This document shows positions 35,101 to 50,100 of a stretch of 64,000 nucleotides of DNA, piece after piece. How positions within the stretch are numbered: position 1 is the first letter of the stretch; each line of letters begins with the position of its first letter. The notes below the pieces were generated by a model. The model was not told the origin of the DNA. It saw only the letters and a list, made by a program, of their open reading frames with translations, and did no database searches. The stretch is from Eublepharis macularius (taxonomy: Eukaryota > Chordata > Lepidosauria > Squamata > Eublepharidae): the NCBI RefSeq assembly GCF_028583425.1, contig NC_072802.1, forward strand, positions 12,595,926 to 12,659,925. Direction: 5' to 3'. The position numbers and the translations under genes were made by a program.

Positions 35101-38100
35101 AAGAAATATCATCTTGTCTGTTATTTTGCAAAGGCAACCAATGACCCAGCACCCCATGGAGTAAAAACATTTGGGAGGGGAACGTTTTTGATTCAGGAAG
35201 GAAAGTTCATGCTTTCGGGTAAGGTAGTCTTTGAGGTAGTTACCCTAAGCCAATGTTAACACACTTTGTGTGAGCTAACGAGGGACGGGAGGTGGGGAAA
35301 GTATAATGCTACCAAACTTGTGCCAAGATTTTTCAAAGTACATTTACAGGAGCAAATTACTTTGGCTTGGGTTTCATATTCTGTAAGACAAAGGCTTATT
35401 ATGGGAGCAGCCAAGATCTTCTAATGAATATGGTTTTACATATCAAGTTTGGAGAGGTAAATGGAAAGGAGTATATGCAGCAGAAAGTGTCCGCTATTAT
35501 CAAATCTTATGTACCTACTCCCCAGCCCTCAATATAATTTCTTAGGAGTAAGTCTCATTGATTTCCCATCGGGTTCCAGACATCGGACGAAGAGGGCTCC
35601 GGCCCATGAAAATTTATACTACCGTAAATGTGTTAGTATGTAAGATGCAGCTGGACTCCTTGTTATTTTTGCTGCAACCGAAGACCTGTACACACATTAC
35701 CGGGAATGCATGGAGCAGGACGCAGGTTTACAAACACGGTCAAATGGACCAGTGGTCCATCTTGTCCAGCATCCTATTTCACCCAGCAGCCAACCAGTTG
35801 TCCTGGAGGGCCAGTAAACCGGGCGTAGAGCCTGAGGTTTTCCCCAATGTTGCCTCTGTAGATGGAGTCACCATGGCTAGGAGCCCCTGATGGACCACTC
35901 CTCCATTAATCTGTCTCACCCCCTTTTAAATCCATGCACCTGACGATGCATCTGACACAGAGAGCAGCGGTTCTCAAAAGTTTATGCTACACATAAGTTG
36001 GTTAGCCTTAACGGCACTACTGGACTCTTTACTATTTTGCAACTACAGACTAACCTGGCTAACTCCTCTGGATCTATGAGCATTCCAAACGAAACTGTGC
36101 CAGCGCTCTGCACAAGGGTGTTACTATATTGGCTGTTGTATTTTCAATCTCTTCTCCAACAATTCCTAGCCAGGATTGCCTTTTTCAAGTGCTTGCTCTC
36201 AACTTCCAGGCATTTGGATGACCATCGGTGGAAAGCATATGTGGGTATAACCATGTGTGACTGCAACCCCTACGCCTCCCTCCTATGCACTTGCCCTCCT
36301 TGAGAATGTCTGCCCAATGACAACCATTCCCTTTGGTTCCTTCTCCTCTCGTTTATTTATTTATTCTTATGTCATTTATAGTCCGCCTTTCTCACTGAGA
36401 CTCAAGGCGGATTACATGGTGTGAGATTAGTACAATCATTATCAAGGACATTTCCATACAGTGTCAAGGACATTTCCATAAATAATGCCACAGGATAAAT
36501 AAATACAAGTTTATAAAGACATAGCGTTAGCAAGAATCCAATACAGAATTGATGAAATGCTGAAACAGAACATAAGTTATTCGAGAACTGACATTAGACA
36601 ATGGCTGAATCCACATTACCTCCACGCGTCCCGGTGTTGCACTAAATGTTCGCTAAACACCCGGAAGTATAGTGTCTTTCTAGCGCGATTCAGAAATTGT
36701 GCTTGAAAGACGCTATACTTCCGGGTATTTAGCGAACATTTAGTGCAACACCAGGACGCGCGGAGGTAATGTGGATTCAGCCAACATGAAGCACAGGTAG
36801 TACATAGGAGGACATATTTAAAGCAAGAGATAATATGTAAGGCAACATAGTGCTGAAGTCTATGGTCCCTAACTCATTAGTGAAGCATCTGCGACCCCCT
36901 CCCTACAATACAGCCCTCCCATCTGAATAAAAAGCCTTTTTGACTAATTCAGTTTTGCATCATTTGCAGAAAGCCATGACGTTGGGGCTCTCCTGACCTC
37001 CTCAGGCAGGGCATTCCACAGGTGGGGGCCACCACAGAGAAAGCCCGTGTACAGGCTGCTGGTGATTTTGCCCCTATGCAGGCTGGCACCTGCAGGAGAC
37101 CCTGTTCAGATGAGCGAAGTTGCTGTGGAGGAACGTAGGGAGGGCGGCTGGACCGAGGCCATGAAGAGCAACGCTCTTCCCTTGATTTAAGCTACTTCTG
37201 CTCCCTGCCTTCAGGCCTAGAGGAAAGGCTCCTGGTCTCCAAGTCATAGTCTGAGCAAGGGAGGTGCGGCCCCTGCCCCCCTGCCTAGATAGTGCCCCCA
37301 AGAAGATTGTGAGCTAGGGCAAAGAGTAGGAAGACAAAGCTGCCCCACTTTTCGGCTGACCCGGGGACATGCCATTCAAAACGAACCCCAAGTGCTGGAA
37401 ATCAGAAGTGGTTTCCCATTCTCTGCCTCAGCAGTAAGGCCTCGAGGGTGCACATGAGACTGTAACACGTTGAGTTTCATGCATATTATACAATATAGAG
37501 GTCCTGACATTTACTTTTCATGTTACTTCAAAAGGGTATTAAAAGGCTGAGGTGCCCGCGTGCCAAAATAAACGGTATACAGAGGCCTTGAAATGTCGCC
37601 TTTTAGCTCCTCTGCTATAATCTGAAACCTCTTGCTCGCTTGGTTGAATGCCCAGCTTAAGAAATGAAGGGGGGAGGGGGCCCAGCATTCCTCAGTAGCA
37701 TAATAATTCTGGAGAGTATTTTTTTTTTAACATGATATTAACCCCCAGATGTTAAGAAGCTGCAGCCACCCATGAATTCTGCAGGTCACGGAAGAGGGTT
37801 TCATTTGCACTGAGCCTCCGAACTCGGTGGATTCCTCGCATGCCACAATTATTTGGGTCCCGGCAAACAAGCACTTTGTTGTTCCTTCCCTAAATGCTTG
37901 GTTTAAAATGACTGTGCACTGAAGCAAACATATAAGGTTCCCAATGCTCAGACCTTGCTTAGTTCATAAAGCTACTGATATTACATAGGCAATAATAATC
38001 TGGTACAAAAGAAGCAAGGAGTACTTAAAAGACACACACACCCCCGGAGCAGGACTTTGTGTGTGGAGCCTTCCTCACAGAGGCACTCGTAGGAAAACAT

Positions 38101-41100
38101 CAGATAGAGCGTGTAGCAGCTAGAACACTGGACATAAACCAGAGAACCTTCAGCTCAGATGCCCACTCATTCACTCTCTTTCTGCCTAATTTACCTCACA
38201 GGCAGGGCTTTTTTTCTGGGAAAGGAGGTGGTGGAATTCAGTGGGTCGCCCTCGGAGAAAATGGTCACATGGCTGGTGGCCCCACTGCCTGATCTCCAGA
38301 CAGGGGTGAGTTTAGATTGCCCTCTGTGCCGCCAAGCGGCACAATCTAAACTCCCCTCTGTCTGGAGATCAGGGGGCAGGGCCACCAGTCATGTGACCAT
38401 TTTCAAGAGGTTCTGGAACTCCATTCCCCCGCGTTCCCGCTGAAAAAAAGCCCTGCTCACAGGTGTGTTGTGAGGATCCTGACCTAGATAGCCCCGGTGA
38501 GCCTGATCTCATCAGATCTCAGAAGCTAAGCAGGGTCAGCCTTGGCTATTAATCGGATGGGAGACCTCCAACAAAGACCAGGATTGTCGAGGCAGGCAAT
38601 GGCAAACCACCTCTGTCAGTCTCCTGACTTGAAAACCCCACCAGGGGTCGCCATAAGTCAGCTCTGACTTCAGGGCTCTCTCCACCACCATGTTTTGAGG
38701 ATCAGATGGAGGTGGAAACCGTTTATCGACAACCCTGAACTTCTTGGAGGAAAGGCAGAATAAAAATGTGAGAGATGAGTGATGCTGTCAGAGCTTCAGT
38801 CCAGCTGGTTTGAGCAGCCTATTCCAACTGGCGAGGTCTCAGTAGAGACCTTTGAGACTTTTTCAAAAGGAGCTGCCAAGGATCAAACCTTTGACCTGAA
38901 AGCATGTGCCTTACCATTGAGGCACAGCTCCTTTCATGGCAGGAGTCCATCCACCCAGGGCAGTCAGCCATTGGGAGGTCTTTGTGTCCATAGCACGGCA
39001 CTTTTGCTGTCTGCAGTTCTGGGACATTCCTCTAGGACATCCCTGTCCTCTGGAACATTCATGCAAGTGATCTTTTTCCCTGCATATACAGGAAAATGCA
39101 GTGAGTGGACTGAGATGGAACAGTCTAGTTTACATGAACGCATAAAGCTGCCTTCCACAGAGTCAGGCTATTATCAAGATAGGTGTTTTCTACACTGACT
39201 GGCAGCTGTTGCCTGGGGTCACGGGAGGAGGTCTTTCCCATTTCCCAAACCTTTTAACTGGAGCTGCCAGGGATCGAACCAGAGTCCTTCTGCGCACAGA
39301 ACAAATGTCGGTGAGCCACAGCTTACCAATTGTCTGCTGTAGCCACCATTAATATATTTGGCAGCAAATATATTCTTCTTAGGGAGCTTCTGTGTGCACC
39401 ATAACAGGATGAAGTGGCTTAATTCTGCTCTCAACAGTGAGTGATAATCAAGTCCTAGGCTCTTGTCAGTTAAGCAAATGTGAATGCAAATCTCTGCCTC
39501 TGAGTTAAATGATTTAAAGTAATTTATATTCCACTTTCCTCCAAAGACTAGACTCAAAACATCTTACCTATCAATACTGAAAACACTTTACAGTTGTAAA
39601 ATTGTATAGTAATATTGTACCGTTATTTCATGTAACTATAATTTTAAAGAGAAAACAGTTTTTCCAGCTAAAAAATACCTTGCAGACAATAAAACGGGAG
39701 GACACCGTGCCCAAGAGCCCACCGCAAGGTCCAGCAAGCCGCTAGACCGCCCTGGACAACATGATGCTATCAAAGGCTCATTTAAACCATTCCGTTTTGC
39801 AGAATTTGTTGAATTGCTGTAAGTTAGGAAGCTTCATCTTTTGCTCTGGCAAACTATTCCAATATGCTGGAGCAGCAACAGAAAAGGCCAAGCCTGGGCT
39901 GCAGCGGATCTCACTGTTTCGCGGGAAAGTGCTGTTAATAAAAACTTAGAAGAAGACCACCATTGCCCAAGGGGTTATTTGGGGAAAGGCAGTCCCTACG
40001 GTATGAAGATCCCAGATCGTAAAGAGCTTTCAAGGTTAAAACTGGCACCTTGAATTGAACAAGGAAATAAGGCAGCTGATGTAAAAACCAAGGAATCAAG
40101 GTCACATGTGTGTAACACTCCAGCCCCTCACCTTAAGCTCTCCGCTTCTGCATTGTGAATCAGCTATAGGGGCCCCATTGCCTTCAAGGATAGTGCCATG
40201 AAGAGTGGGTAACGGTAACCTAGTCCTGAAGGTTACTCTCGTATGGATTAACACCGTAGTCAACTTTTGTAAATTGGGGGAAGGTGGGCCACTTGATACT
40301 GTTTTTGCTGTTGTCATTAATTGCACCCCCCCCCATCTCACCTTTCTAGATGATTCCCTTTTTACCATGGGCAGTAAGGTCACTGGGAAGTCGTGTGAAT
40401 ACAATGGCACAACCTACCACCATGGAGAAATGTTTGTGGCAGAGGAACTCTTTCAGAACAGACAAGCCAACCAATGTGCCCAGTGCAGCTGCTCTGTAAG
40501 TAACACAACAGCCCAGAATTCCCGCTTGCTGAGATCCAAAACAAAAAAGGTTGAACAGTCCTGGGTGACACATGCAGAGTTTGCAGCTGGATTTAGGCTC
40601 ACCCTAAAAAGTCACTCACCACAAAGGCCAATGATATGAGGATGGAGTGGCCAGCCTTATGCTGGCAAATATTTGGGGGATGGTGCCTGGGGAGGGAGGA
40701 GTTCCAGGAGATGTGACATCATGTCCTCTGTGACACTCTGGGAGTTTCCTTAAACTCAATGGTAAAGACCATGATAACATAACATTTGATTTATATACCA
40801 CCCTTCAGGACTATTTAATGCCCAGTCAGAGCAGTTTACAAAGTGTGTTATTATTATCCTCACAACAATCACCCTGTGAGGTGGTAGGGCTGAGAGAGCA
40901 TCGAGAAGCTGTGTCTGACCTGAGGTCACCCAGCTGGCTTCAAGTGGAGGAGTGGGGAATCAAACCCAGCTCTAGAGTGCCTGCTGCTTCTAACCACTAT
41001 ACCAAACTAGCTCTGGGAATTTCCCTAAACTCTATGGTAATGACCATGGAGGCTGATGAAATTCCTAGAGTGTCTTGGAGGATGTAATATTGCTGTCAAG

Positions 41101-44100
41101 TGGAGTTTTGGAAAATGTGACATTCCTTCCAGATGATGCTCTAAGAATTGCTGCAATCTTTATGGTCTTAAGAGAGAGATTGGGGACATTCCTAGGTCAT
41201 CACCATGAACATTATTTCTCTCGGTTTTTTTCTCCTGCTCCTCAAATCATCAAGGGCAAGGGATTGAATCCAGGAGCAGGAATTTGTTCACCATGGCCAG
41301 GCAAGGGGCAGGTGTATATGAGGTATTATGAAGGAGTTATGTTAGAGTTACCAGTCTCAAGGTGGGTACTTGTGTTCTCCTTGAACTACAACGTATCTCC
41401 ACACTGCAGAGATCATTTCCCCTGGAGGAAATGGTAGCTCTGGAGGGCTAAATCTATGGTATACCACAGTCTAGGAGAAACAGAAGTCCTAGAGCGACAT
41501 CACAAATCAACTGAGCTCTCCAGGTACTACCCTCAAATCTTCAAGAATTTCCTGTGCTGGAGTTGTCCACCCTAAGTCACGTATAGATCACAACTCATAA
41601 TTTCTGAGTTCTCAGCTTAAAAGAATGCACTTCAGGTTTTCTGCTGCAACATGCAAATGAATCACAGACTGACTTGCCTTTTTTTTTTTAATGGCAGGAA
41701 GGAAATGTCTATTGCGGCCTAAAGACATGTCCCAAGTTAACTTGCTCTTCTCCAACATCTGTGCCTGATTCATGCTGCCCAGTTTGCAGAGGTAAAATCC
41801 AGCTGTCTATCTTGTTCCAGTCTCAGAAATAGAATTCAGCAGCAAGCAAGTCATGAGGGAAGGGGCATCTATCCTCCCATTTTTGCTTCCTCCCCTCCCC
41901 TCCCCTCCCCTCCCCACCCCACCCCACCCCTTCTCTCCTGGCAGAAGAGCTGGTGGGCTCTCTACTAGCCACTATTGTCTAAAGTAGCCATTTCAAGGCC
42001 TGTGACAGTCTTGGGGGCTCAGCCTCAGGCACTCTCGCTCACTCACTGCCCAGCCGCACGTCCCTCCATTGATCTACTCTCCTGCCCTCTTGTTTGGTTT
42101 ATGTTACAGTGGTGGCAGCAGCTGCCGGGATGGCAGGTTGGCAGAAGAGTGACATTGGGAACATGGTGGAGGAAGGCAGGTTGGCCACAGGTGGGAGACA
42201 GTGATATTAATGTCTTCCCCTTAATTATAAAAATACATTAAAACTGAGATCTGATCACTTCAACAGCTGGATGCATTAAGAATTTTAGCCTAGCAGCCAA
42301 ATTGTGCTGAGTCAGAATCAAGTCCCAATGTGTTTTTAGAACATCACTTTGCTATTTGCACAGGTGAACTACTTTAATATGAAGCTACTGTTTGCATTTG
42401 AACATTAAGAACTCAAAAAGCTCTACCTGGCCCTGCCCACTTTCTAAAAACACTTGACCTGCACAAAGAAAGGTGCTGAGGGGTGCCATGGCACCCATGG
42501 GTACCACACCGAGGAACCCTGATGTAATGTATCTATAGATCCTAAAGTCTATTTTTTAAATGCAGAGAAGCAAATAAACATGAGTCAGAACAGAAGACAT
42601 GTCTCCATTATGGCTCGTAGTTGCTGTCGGGGTGGGGTGTGGCATGTGTGAGGGGTTCACCCTCCTTGTCCAATCAGGCTCCTTCCCACGGGAGCTGCTT
42701 TAAAGCCTTCTTTAAAATGCCAGGTTGATTGTATCATAGATTTCCTTCACAGTGTCTCGTTTGGTGTGAGCACCTCAGGGAACAGGTGCTCCATCACCCC
42801 ACCCTTTCTTGCCTTCAAATGATTGCCTTCACTTCAGACTCATGGTATATGAGGAAGGCAACCTCAGGGTGTAGAGAAAGGGTTAGGGGATGGGCTGTTG
42901 ATCACATCTCAACAGGCTGGCTGACCAAGTGGTGGAGAGTGCCCTCAAGTCATAACTGACTGATGGCGACCCCGGCAGGGTTTTCATGGCAAGAGAGTAA
43001 CAGAGGTGATTTGCCATTGCCTGCCTCTGCAACCCTGGTCTTCCTTGGAGGTCTCCCATCCAATTACTAACCAAGGCCAACTCTGCTTAGCTTCTGAGAT
43101 CTGACGACCATCCTAACATTGTGGCTGGGCATCTTGCCAGAGTCAGAATGCCCCCCCCCCCCCACTTTCAGGATCGAGGGAGCCTGGACAGAGACTCTGA
43201 TTTACTGCCGTTCATTTTCTACACCATCTATTGATAAACAGTAGCTAGTCATCTTGGTCTCTGCCTGTGCTTCCTAACTGCTATTTTTGGCTCTTGGGAG
43301 ATGTTGGCATCTATCTTTACCTTATATGGTAGACTTTGAGCTGAAGAGGTACAATGCTGAAAGAGATCTCTGTGCATCTCATTTGTGCCACACCCCAGTT
43401 AGGGTAACCAGGGCCCCTAAAATGGAAAGTGAAGACCTGCATTTTTAAAGAGAAGTGGAGAAAGACTGCAAATCCTATGCAGCCACCAAGGGTCATCTGG
43501 CAGTAAGAAAGATATTGAGTCCAGAGGGGTTTTTGAAAACTCTTCCTGCAGTTTGTTTCAGGTATTTAAACCCACCATGTAGGGAACTTCCTTTGCATCC
43601 TGAAACCCCTTTCAGTTTGGCACGTGGAGATTACTTTCTCTGTGTGGCTGTAATAAAGCAATGTGTTTGTGTGCAAATGTCAGCATTCCTCTGAAATATG
43701 AGCTGCGGGTCAGTTTGTAGTCCCTGGAAGCCCGACTAGCATTTGCTACATATGTGCAAACATTTTCACTCAGTTCCAAAGCCAATTAAGTACTTGGGCT
43801 TCAGCCAATTTAGCCCCTGCATTTTCAATTACATTAAATTACTGTAACAGGCTTCCCAGCATCACCATGAATTATGCAGCTTTTATACCATCCTGTCAAT
43901 TATTATTCTTTCTTGTAAAAACATAGCAGAGCCTTGTGGCACATTAAGGATGAACAGATTTATTACAGCATAAATTTTCCACTTCATCAGATGCATGAAG
44001 TATGTCCACAATTGGCAGATATATACATACATGGGCTTAGAGCAGCAGCTGTCCAACAGTGGGTCAGGAAGTGGAAGTGGATTGCCACTCGAGTCACAGG

Positions 44101-47100
44101 TGGGTTGTGAGGCCAGGAGAGGGAAGGAGGGGCAGGGTGACCTGAGAGAGGAGACTCCGAGAGACTCAGCGGCAAATGCGCGATGTGCAAAATGGCCATG
44201 AAATACAGCTTGTTGCTCAATAAAGCTATGTATTTATAAATGCTAAAAAATAATTTTAAACTATAAACTTGTTCAGTGTTAACTCACTTGAGATGACTGT
44301 ATTTTCTGTTGGGGAGGGGGAAATGGCATGACTCTACTCTACAAGGGGGGTGGGGTTCCTGAAAAATAGAGTCAAGGTGGAAATGTGTCCCATATCAAAA
44401 CGCTTGAAAACAACTGCCTGGCAGCAAAAATAGTCAATGGAAAAGTCAAAGGACAACACAATGCAAAGTCAAAAGGCAACGAGAGCCACATTTAATTCAG
44501 TGTGCATAGAGGGGGTGTAGGCATGAGCATGCTGGTCCTGCCCCTCATCTACCCAGATTGGGTTTAGGACTGCCAGCCTCCAGGCAGGGCCTGAGATCTC
44601 CTGGAGCTACAACTGATTTCCAGACAGAGGTCTGTTCTCCTGGAGAAAATGGCTGCTGTGGAGGGTGGGCTCTACCGCATTGTACACTGCTGACATTTTG
44701 GGCCACCCGGAGATTGCCCGCCCTTGGCAGGCACCCTGGGAACATGTGTGGCACACACGCTCCCAACGAGCAGGGCTTTTTTCTGGGGAAAGAAGTGGTG
44801 GAACTCAGTGGGTTGCCCTCAGAGAAAATGGTCACATGGCTGGTGGCCCCACCCCCTGATCTCCAGACAGAGGGGAGTTGAGATGGCCCTCCGTGCCGTT
44901 GAGCAGCATGGAAGGCAATCTCAACTCCCCTCTGTCTGGAGATCAGGGGGCGGGGCCACCAGCCATGTGACCATTTTCAAGAGGTTCCAGAACTCTGTTC
45001 CACTGCATTCCAGCTGAAAAAAAGCCCTGCCAACAAGTAGGACACCTGGAAGTGGTGTCATTGCACTGGCCACAGGAGTGCTCCCATGCGTCATTTGGAG
45101 TCTATTTGGGCCAACATCTCCCAGAATTTCCAAACACGGAGCCAGCAACACTATCTGCAGATGACAGAGATAATTTCCTCTGGATGAAACGGCTGCTTTG
45201 GAGGGTGGACTGTACAGCGTCACAGCCCCGCTGAGCTCCCTTCCCTCTCCAAACTCTGACCTTCCCAGGCTCCACCCCCAAAACTCCAGTAATTTCCCAA
45301 CCAGGAAATGGCAACCCCATGTGAAGAAAGTTCTTTTCCTAGTTCCTCCATACAACCTCTGCATACAAGTGCAACTGTGGTTTTAACCCAGAAAAACATG
45401 GGTCGGTGTGTGTTTATGCAAAATTTCTGCACCTCTGTCTAAGCCTTCCTACGACCGCTGGCTCCAACAAGTCTGACACTGCTGTTTCTTACTTGCAGGA
45501 GATGGGGAATTATCATGGGACAACTCTGATGGTGACATCTTCCGGCAACCAGCAAACAGAGAAGCCGTAAGTGGAGGTCAATTCCTACTGCACAAACCAC
45601 GGCCACAAATGTCAATTCTGATTAAGCAATCCCAAGATAATGAGTCCCTGCCCTAAAGGATCCGTAATGTGAGACAGGGAGGATAGTCTGCAAATAAGTT
45701 GCAATCATGGGAGAATCTCCAGGCCCCGCGTGTAGGATGGTAACCCTAAATCTAACCAGTATTTCACACACAGGATCTCCAGTGAGAAAGGGAGAATCAC
45801 GCAGGACCTCAGGGAGGCAGTTATGATTGGCAACCACCAGGTGGGGTCTGGAGATCTCCCAAAATTACAACTGATCTCCAGACAACAGAGACGAGATCCA
45901 TTCTACTGGAGAAAATGTCTGCTTTGGATGGTGGACTCTATGGCATTATACTTCACGGAGACCCCTCCCCTACCTAAACATTTCCCTCCCATGACTCCAC
46001 CCTCAAATCTCCAAGAATTTCCCAACCTGGAAATGCCAACCCTAGAGGCAGTTCCAGGCTAAAGGACAGCGTGAGAAAGGGTGGAGTCACTGGGGACAGC
46101 AAGAGATCTTTGGACAACAGAAGATGGTTAAGCAGAGCAAGTGAATATCATGAGCAGGGGTGTTTTAATGGCAGATCCAGCCTGCCTCAACATGAAGAAT
46201 TTCCAACCAGTGGCGTAGCATGGACGGGGCAACAGGGGCCATTGCCCTGGGTGCGGAATTCTTAGGGGTGCAAAATTTCTCCAGCCCCGTCTCTATACCC
46301 TCCCCGGGGCAGTCGAGGCAAGTCACTTGTATCTGTCGGGGAGACCCGTTCCGCACAATGATCCAGACTCTCCTCCCTAAGCAGTCACTCGTGCTGGATC
46401 TCCGTGCCTCAGTGCCAAACAGCCACGCTCCCATCCTCCTCCTCACTGCAGCTTCCTCATGGGACACCATGCAGGGCTGCTCACTCCCATTGGCTGGAGG
46501 GCTGACTGGACCAGGAGAATGCTGGGAGATGTAGTCCCACAGGCACTGTTATTGCAGGCGTGCTCAGAAGCAGCAACGGCCACCCAGTACAGGAGCCGGT
46601 GGGTGCCTTGCTGCAGGAGAAGGAGCCAAGACAGCCGAGAGGAAGTGCTACAGCTCTTGGCCCAGCAGAAGCCCTGTGGCTGGGCTGGGGCACCCCTCAC
46701 ACCTCCCCAAGCTGAAAGCGTGCATGGCCACACTCACGCGCATGTGTGTGGTGCGGGGGGTGAGCATTTACCGGACCCTGCAGGGAGGGATGGGCAGGGG
46801 GTGAAAAAAATATGCATGAAAGGTAAGGTTGCCAGCTCCATGTTAAGACATTCCTGGAGATTTGAGGGATGAAAAAGGCAGGCTTCGGGAAGGAAAAGAC
46901 CTCAGCATAAGATAATTCTATAGAGTCCTCCCTACAAAGCAGCCATTTTCTCCAGGGGAACAGATCTCTATGGCCTGAAGATCAGTTGTAATTCCAGGAG
47001 ATCTCCAGCTACCACCTGGAGGCTGGCAACCCTAAAAGGGCAGGGGGAAGGATAGGCCAGCCGGTGATCCTGGTTCTAGGCAACCAAGGTGACTCAGGGA

Positions 47101-50100
47101 GTGCTAACGGTCCACGGGTTAGGGGGCACAATACTTGCCTTGCCCCGGGCACTGGCAACCCATGCTACGCCACTGTTTCTGACCATGGTTTATGTAGTGG
47201 CAAAGCGTACTGTAGCTATTGAAATATCCTCAAGTATTTGAGGAACAGACTGGCCTAAAAGTACATTGAAATGAGTGTTTCCAAGATCAGCGACATGACA
47301 TTTCTTGAGATGTGTATATTCAGAGGTGACTGTTTTCAGAGATGAGACTCAAATTACACCGACTTGCCACAGAAATTCAGTGAATGAAACCCAGGTTGGA
47401 TGCATAGATGGTGGTCTGGAATGCTGAAAGGGGAAATTTGGATCTAGCGCAGGAGTCCCCAACATGGTGCCCATTTCTGGTGCTCGCCAAGAGATTTTTA
47501 GGAAGTGAGTGGGGACAGGTGGGGCTTTTGCAAAGCATGGCTTCTGATTGGCCATTGGAGTATTGATTGGCTGCGCAGATTTTTAAGAACATTGCTTTGG
47601 CAGAAACTGTTTCCACAGCACAAGGATCTTCACTGTGTGACTGAAGGCAAGCTGTAGCAGCCATTTTGTGACTGGCTCCATCTCCTGCAGCAGCCATTTT
47701 GTGACAGCCATATTGTCACTGTGCCCACCACTGTCTGAGTTCCAAATGTGCCCAAAGGCTCAGAAAGGTTAAGAACCCTTAGTCGAATGAATGGGAACGC
47801 CTGCCGCTTGGTAGGCAGGGGACTGGAGTCAACTGGCCTCTTCCAAAGCTATGATTCAGGATTTTGTCATGGACATTGACCGAGTTGCTTATTGTATTTA
47901 TATTGTGCTTTCCCATACACAAGTGTTCTCGCACTGAACCAAGAAGATATTGAGGGTTGATGGTTCAAAATTTGCTGTCCAAACCTAAGTGAGCTTTAAC
48001 TCACAAAGAAAAACATAGCAGCCCTACAATATGCAACCGACCATATTTTCCACATGTAAAATACAGGCCATGCTTTGCATGGTTTCTTAGTGTTAATGTG
48101 TGTATGTTAAATACAGGTAAGAGACAGCTGTCCCCCATTCAAAGATCTACCTTTCAGGAAGTCTGGGGGAAGAGCTGAATTAGGGTTGCCAACTGCTTTT
48201 TGGTTAATTCCTAGAGATTTGGAGGGTGGAGCCTGGGGAGGGTGGGATTTGAGGATGGGAATGACCTTTGGAATCCACCCTCCAAAGCAGCCATTTTCTT
48301 CAGGGGAACTAATCTCTGTGGCCTAGAGATTGATTGAAATTCTGGGAGTTCTTCAGGCCCCACCGGGAAGCTGGCAACCCAAAACAGAGCAGCATCAGCT
48401 CTTGAACTTACCCAAATACTTACCATTGGGCAGCGCCTTCATTGGGCTGCTGGTGGCCAGAAGCAAGCTTAACCAAGGCCCAGCAGTGCTAGCAGCTCTG
48501 CCAGGGGCCACTCAGCTCAGACCCTGCCGATGGCAAGAACAATAAGTGCAAGCTTACTCACGTCACTACCTCTGTCCAGACTAAGGAAACTCTCCCAGGG
48601 GGCAGGGGGGCAACTTGGTTTGACTTGCTCTGAGGTTCTTCTAATGCCACAATCCCAATCTGCCTAAAATAATAAGACAGAGATCAGAAAAGTCAGACAT
48701 GTCCTGGAAGATAAAGATTAGAGATGGGAATGAACCAGGAAAATGGTGGTTCATTGCAATGCGTGGTTCATCACGTTTCACGAACCACAAACTACAAACC
48801 GGCATGAAATTTCCCAGTTAGCGAACCGGTTTGTTTGGTTCATAAACATGTCACTTCCGGGACAGCAGAAGGTCTGCAGAAAGCCCATCCCCCCGTTGCC
48901 TAGGAAACTGATTGATCAGCACCAGACTGTCTGCAGTGATGAACCGAAAAACGAACCAAATGAACCAACCTAAAAATCATCGTGGTTTGTCAGAAATGCC
49001 CTCCAACAAACCGCCAGTTCATGAACCCCCCAAAAAACAAACCCAGCCCAGTCTGTGACAAACTTTGGTTGATATTTCCGTTTGTGCCCACCTCTAATAA
49101 AGATACTTGGAGAATACAGCACTGCAATGCTCAGTACAAATATCCCCTGTGAAGTCCGCAAGTGAGGAGTAGTTAAATGGGGCTCCTTCTTAACTAGCAG
49201 GATCCCTTCCTCCCTGCCAGTCAGTATGAATCCTGCCAAGTACCTGGGAGGCAGACGTAAGGCAATTCTCAGTGCAAGCAGCCTTCTGAAGTTCTTGGAC
49301 CCATTTGGGGGAGATAAACCTGGACAGCCAGCCACATCACCCAGTAATTCCAATGGAAATGCCATGAATATAAAGCTAGAGCCGAGTCTGCAATGATTTT
49401 GGTAATTTCATCATGAAAGTCAAATGTTAAACTTTTGCAGTCTGGCGTAACTGATTGTTATAACATCATATTTAGGAGAGAAGGTTCCATGTTTTGAAAT
49501 GGTAAATGCAAAGCCATAACAAAAGAAAGCAAATCCCAAGGCAGCTCTGTTTTCCATTGCTCAAACTAGCGGCCACCGTCCAACACAGACTTAAGCAAGC
49601 TTAAAGCTATCCAACTCATAGGTTGAAGCATGCTTAACTCTGCGTGGAAAGGCAAGGAATCTCAAATTACCAGCTACTCTGACAAGCAGGAGAATTCTTT
49701 CCGAATCCCAGATGTGAATGTCCTGAGCAAGGAGCCTTCCTACTTCCTGGTCCTTTTCAAAGGAAATGTTGGGGAAGGATTGAAGCTGGGGTCCTCTGCA
49801 GGCGAAGCAGATGCTGAACCACCGCAGCCCCCCCCTCTCCTTGGCCCCTCTCCACCACCACAGGTGGTTCCTCCTCTTCCTCTTCTCCTGGGTGGTTCAC
49901 TTGGCCACTTGAGTGAACGGTGGTGGTTGATAAGAGCAGCAGCATCTAGAAGAGATGCTGAACCTTCAACAATTAAAGATTTGGATTGTGATATTTGCTG
50001 GAGAATTAAATTTGTTGCATCAAAGATGTAACTCTTGGTTTAGATCCAGAGGAGTTAGCTGTGTTAGTCTGCAACAGCAAAATAGCAAAGACGTTTCCCC

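Larger units (their letters stand above)
38105..38760 (+). repeat. Sauria-type SINE carrying a hAT MITE and a 5S-SINE
   Basis: The host SINE opens at about 38110 (GTGTAGCAGCTAGAACACTG), is cut at 38203 inside CTAATTTACCTCACAGG, resumes at 38464, is cut again after GTTGTGAGGATC, and ends 38692-38760 (GAGGTGGAAACCG, GGCAGAATAAAAATG). Confidence 0.75.

Noticed and set aside
38479..38691. 5S rRNA gene
   Set aside because: Only the internal promoter region resembles 5S; the 3' half is SINE body and the whole has a target duplication.
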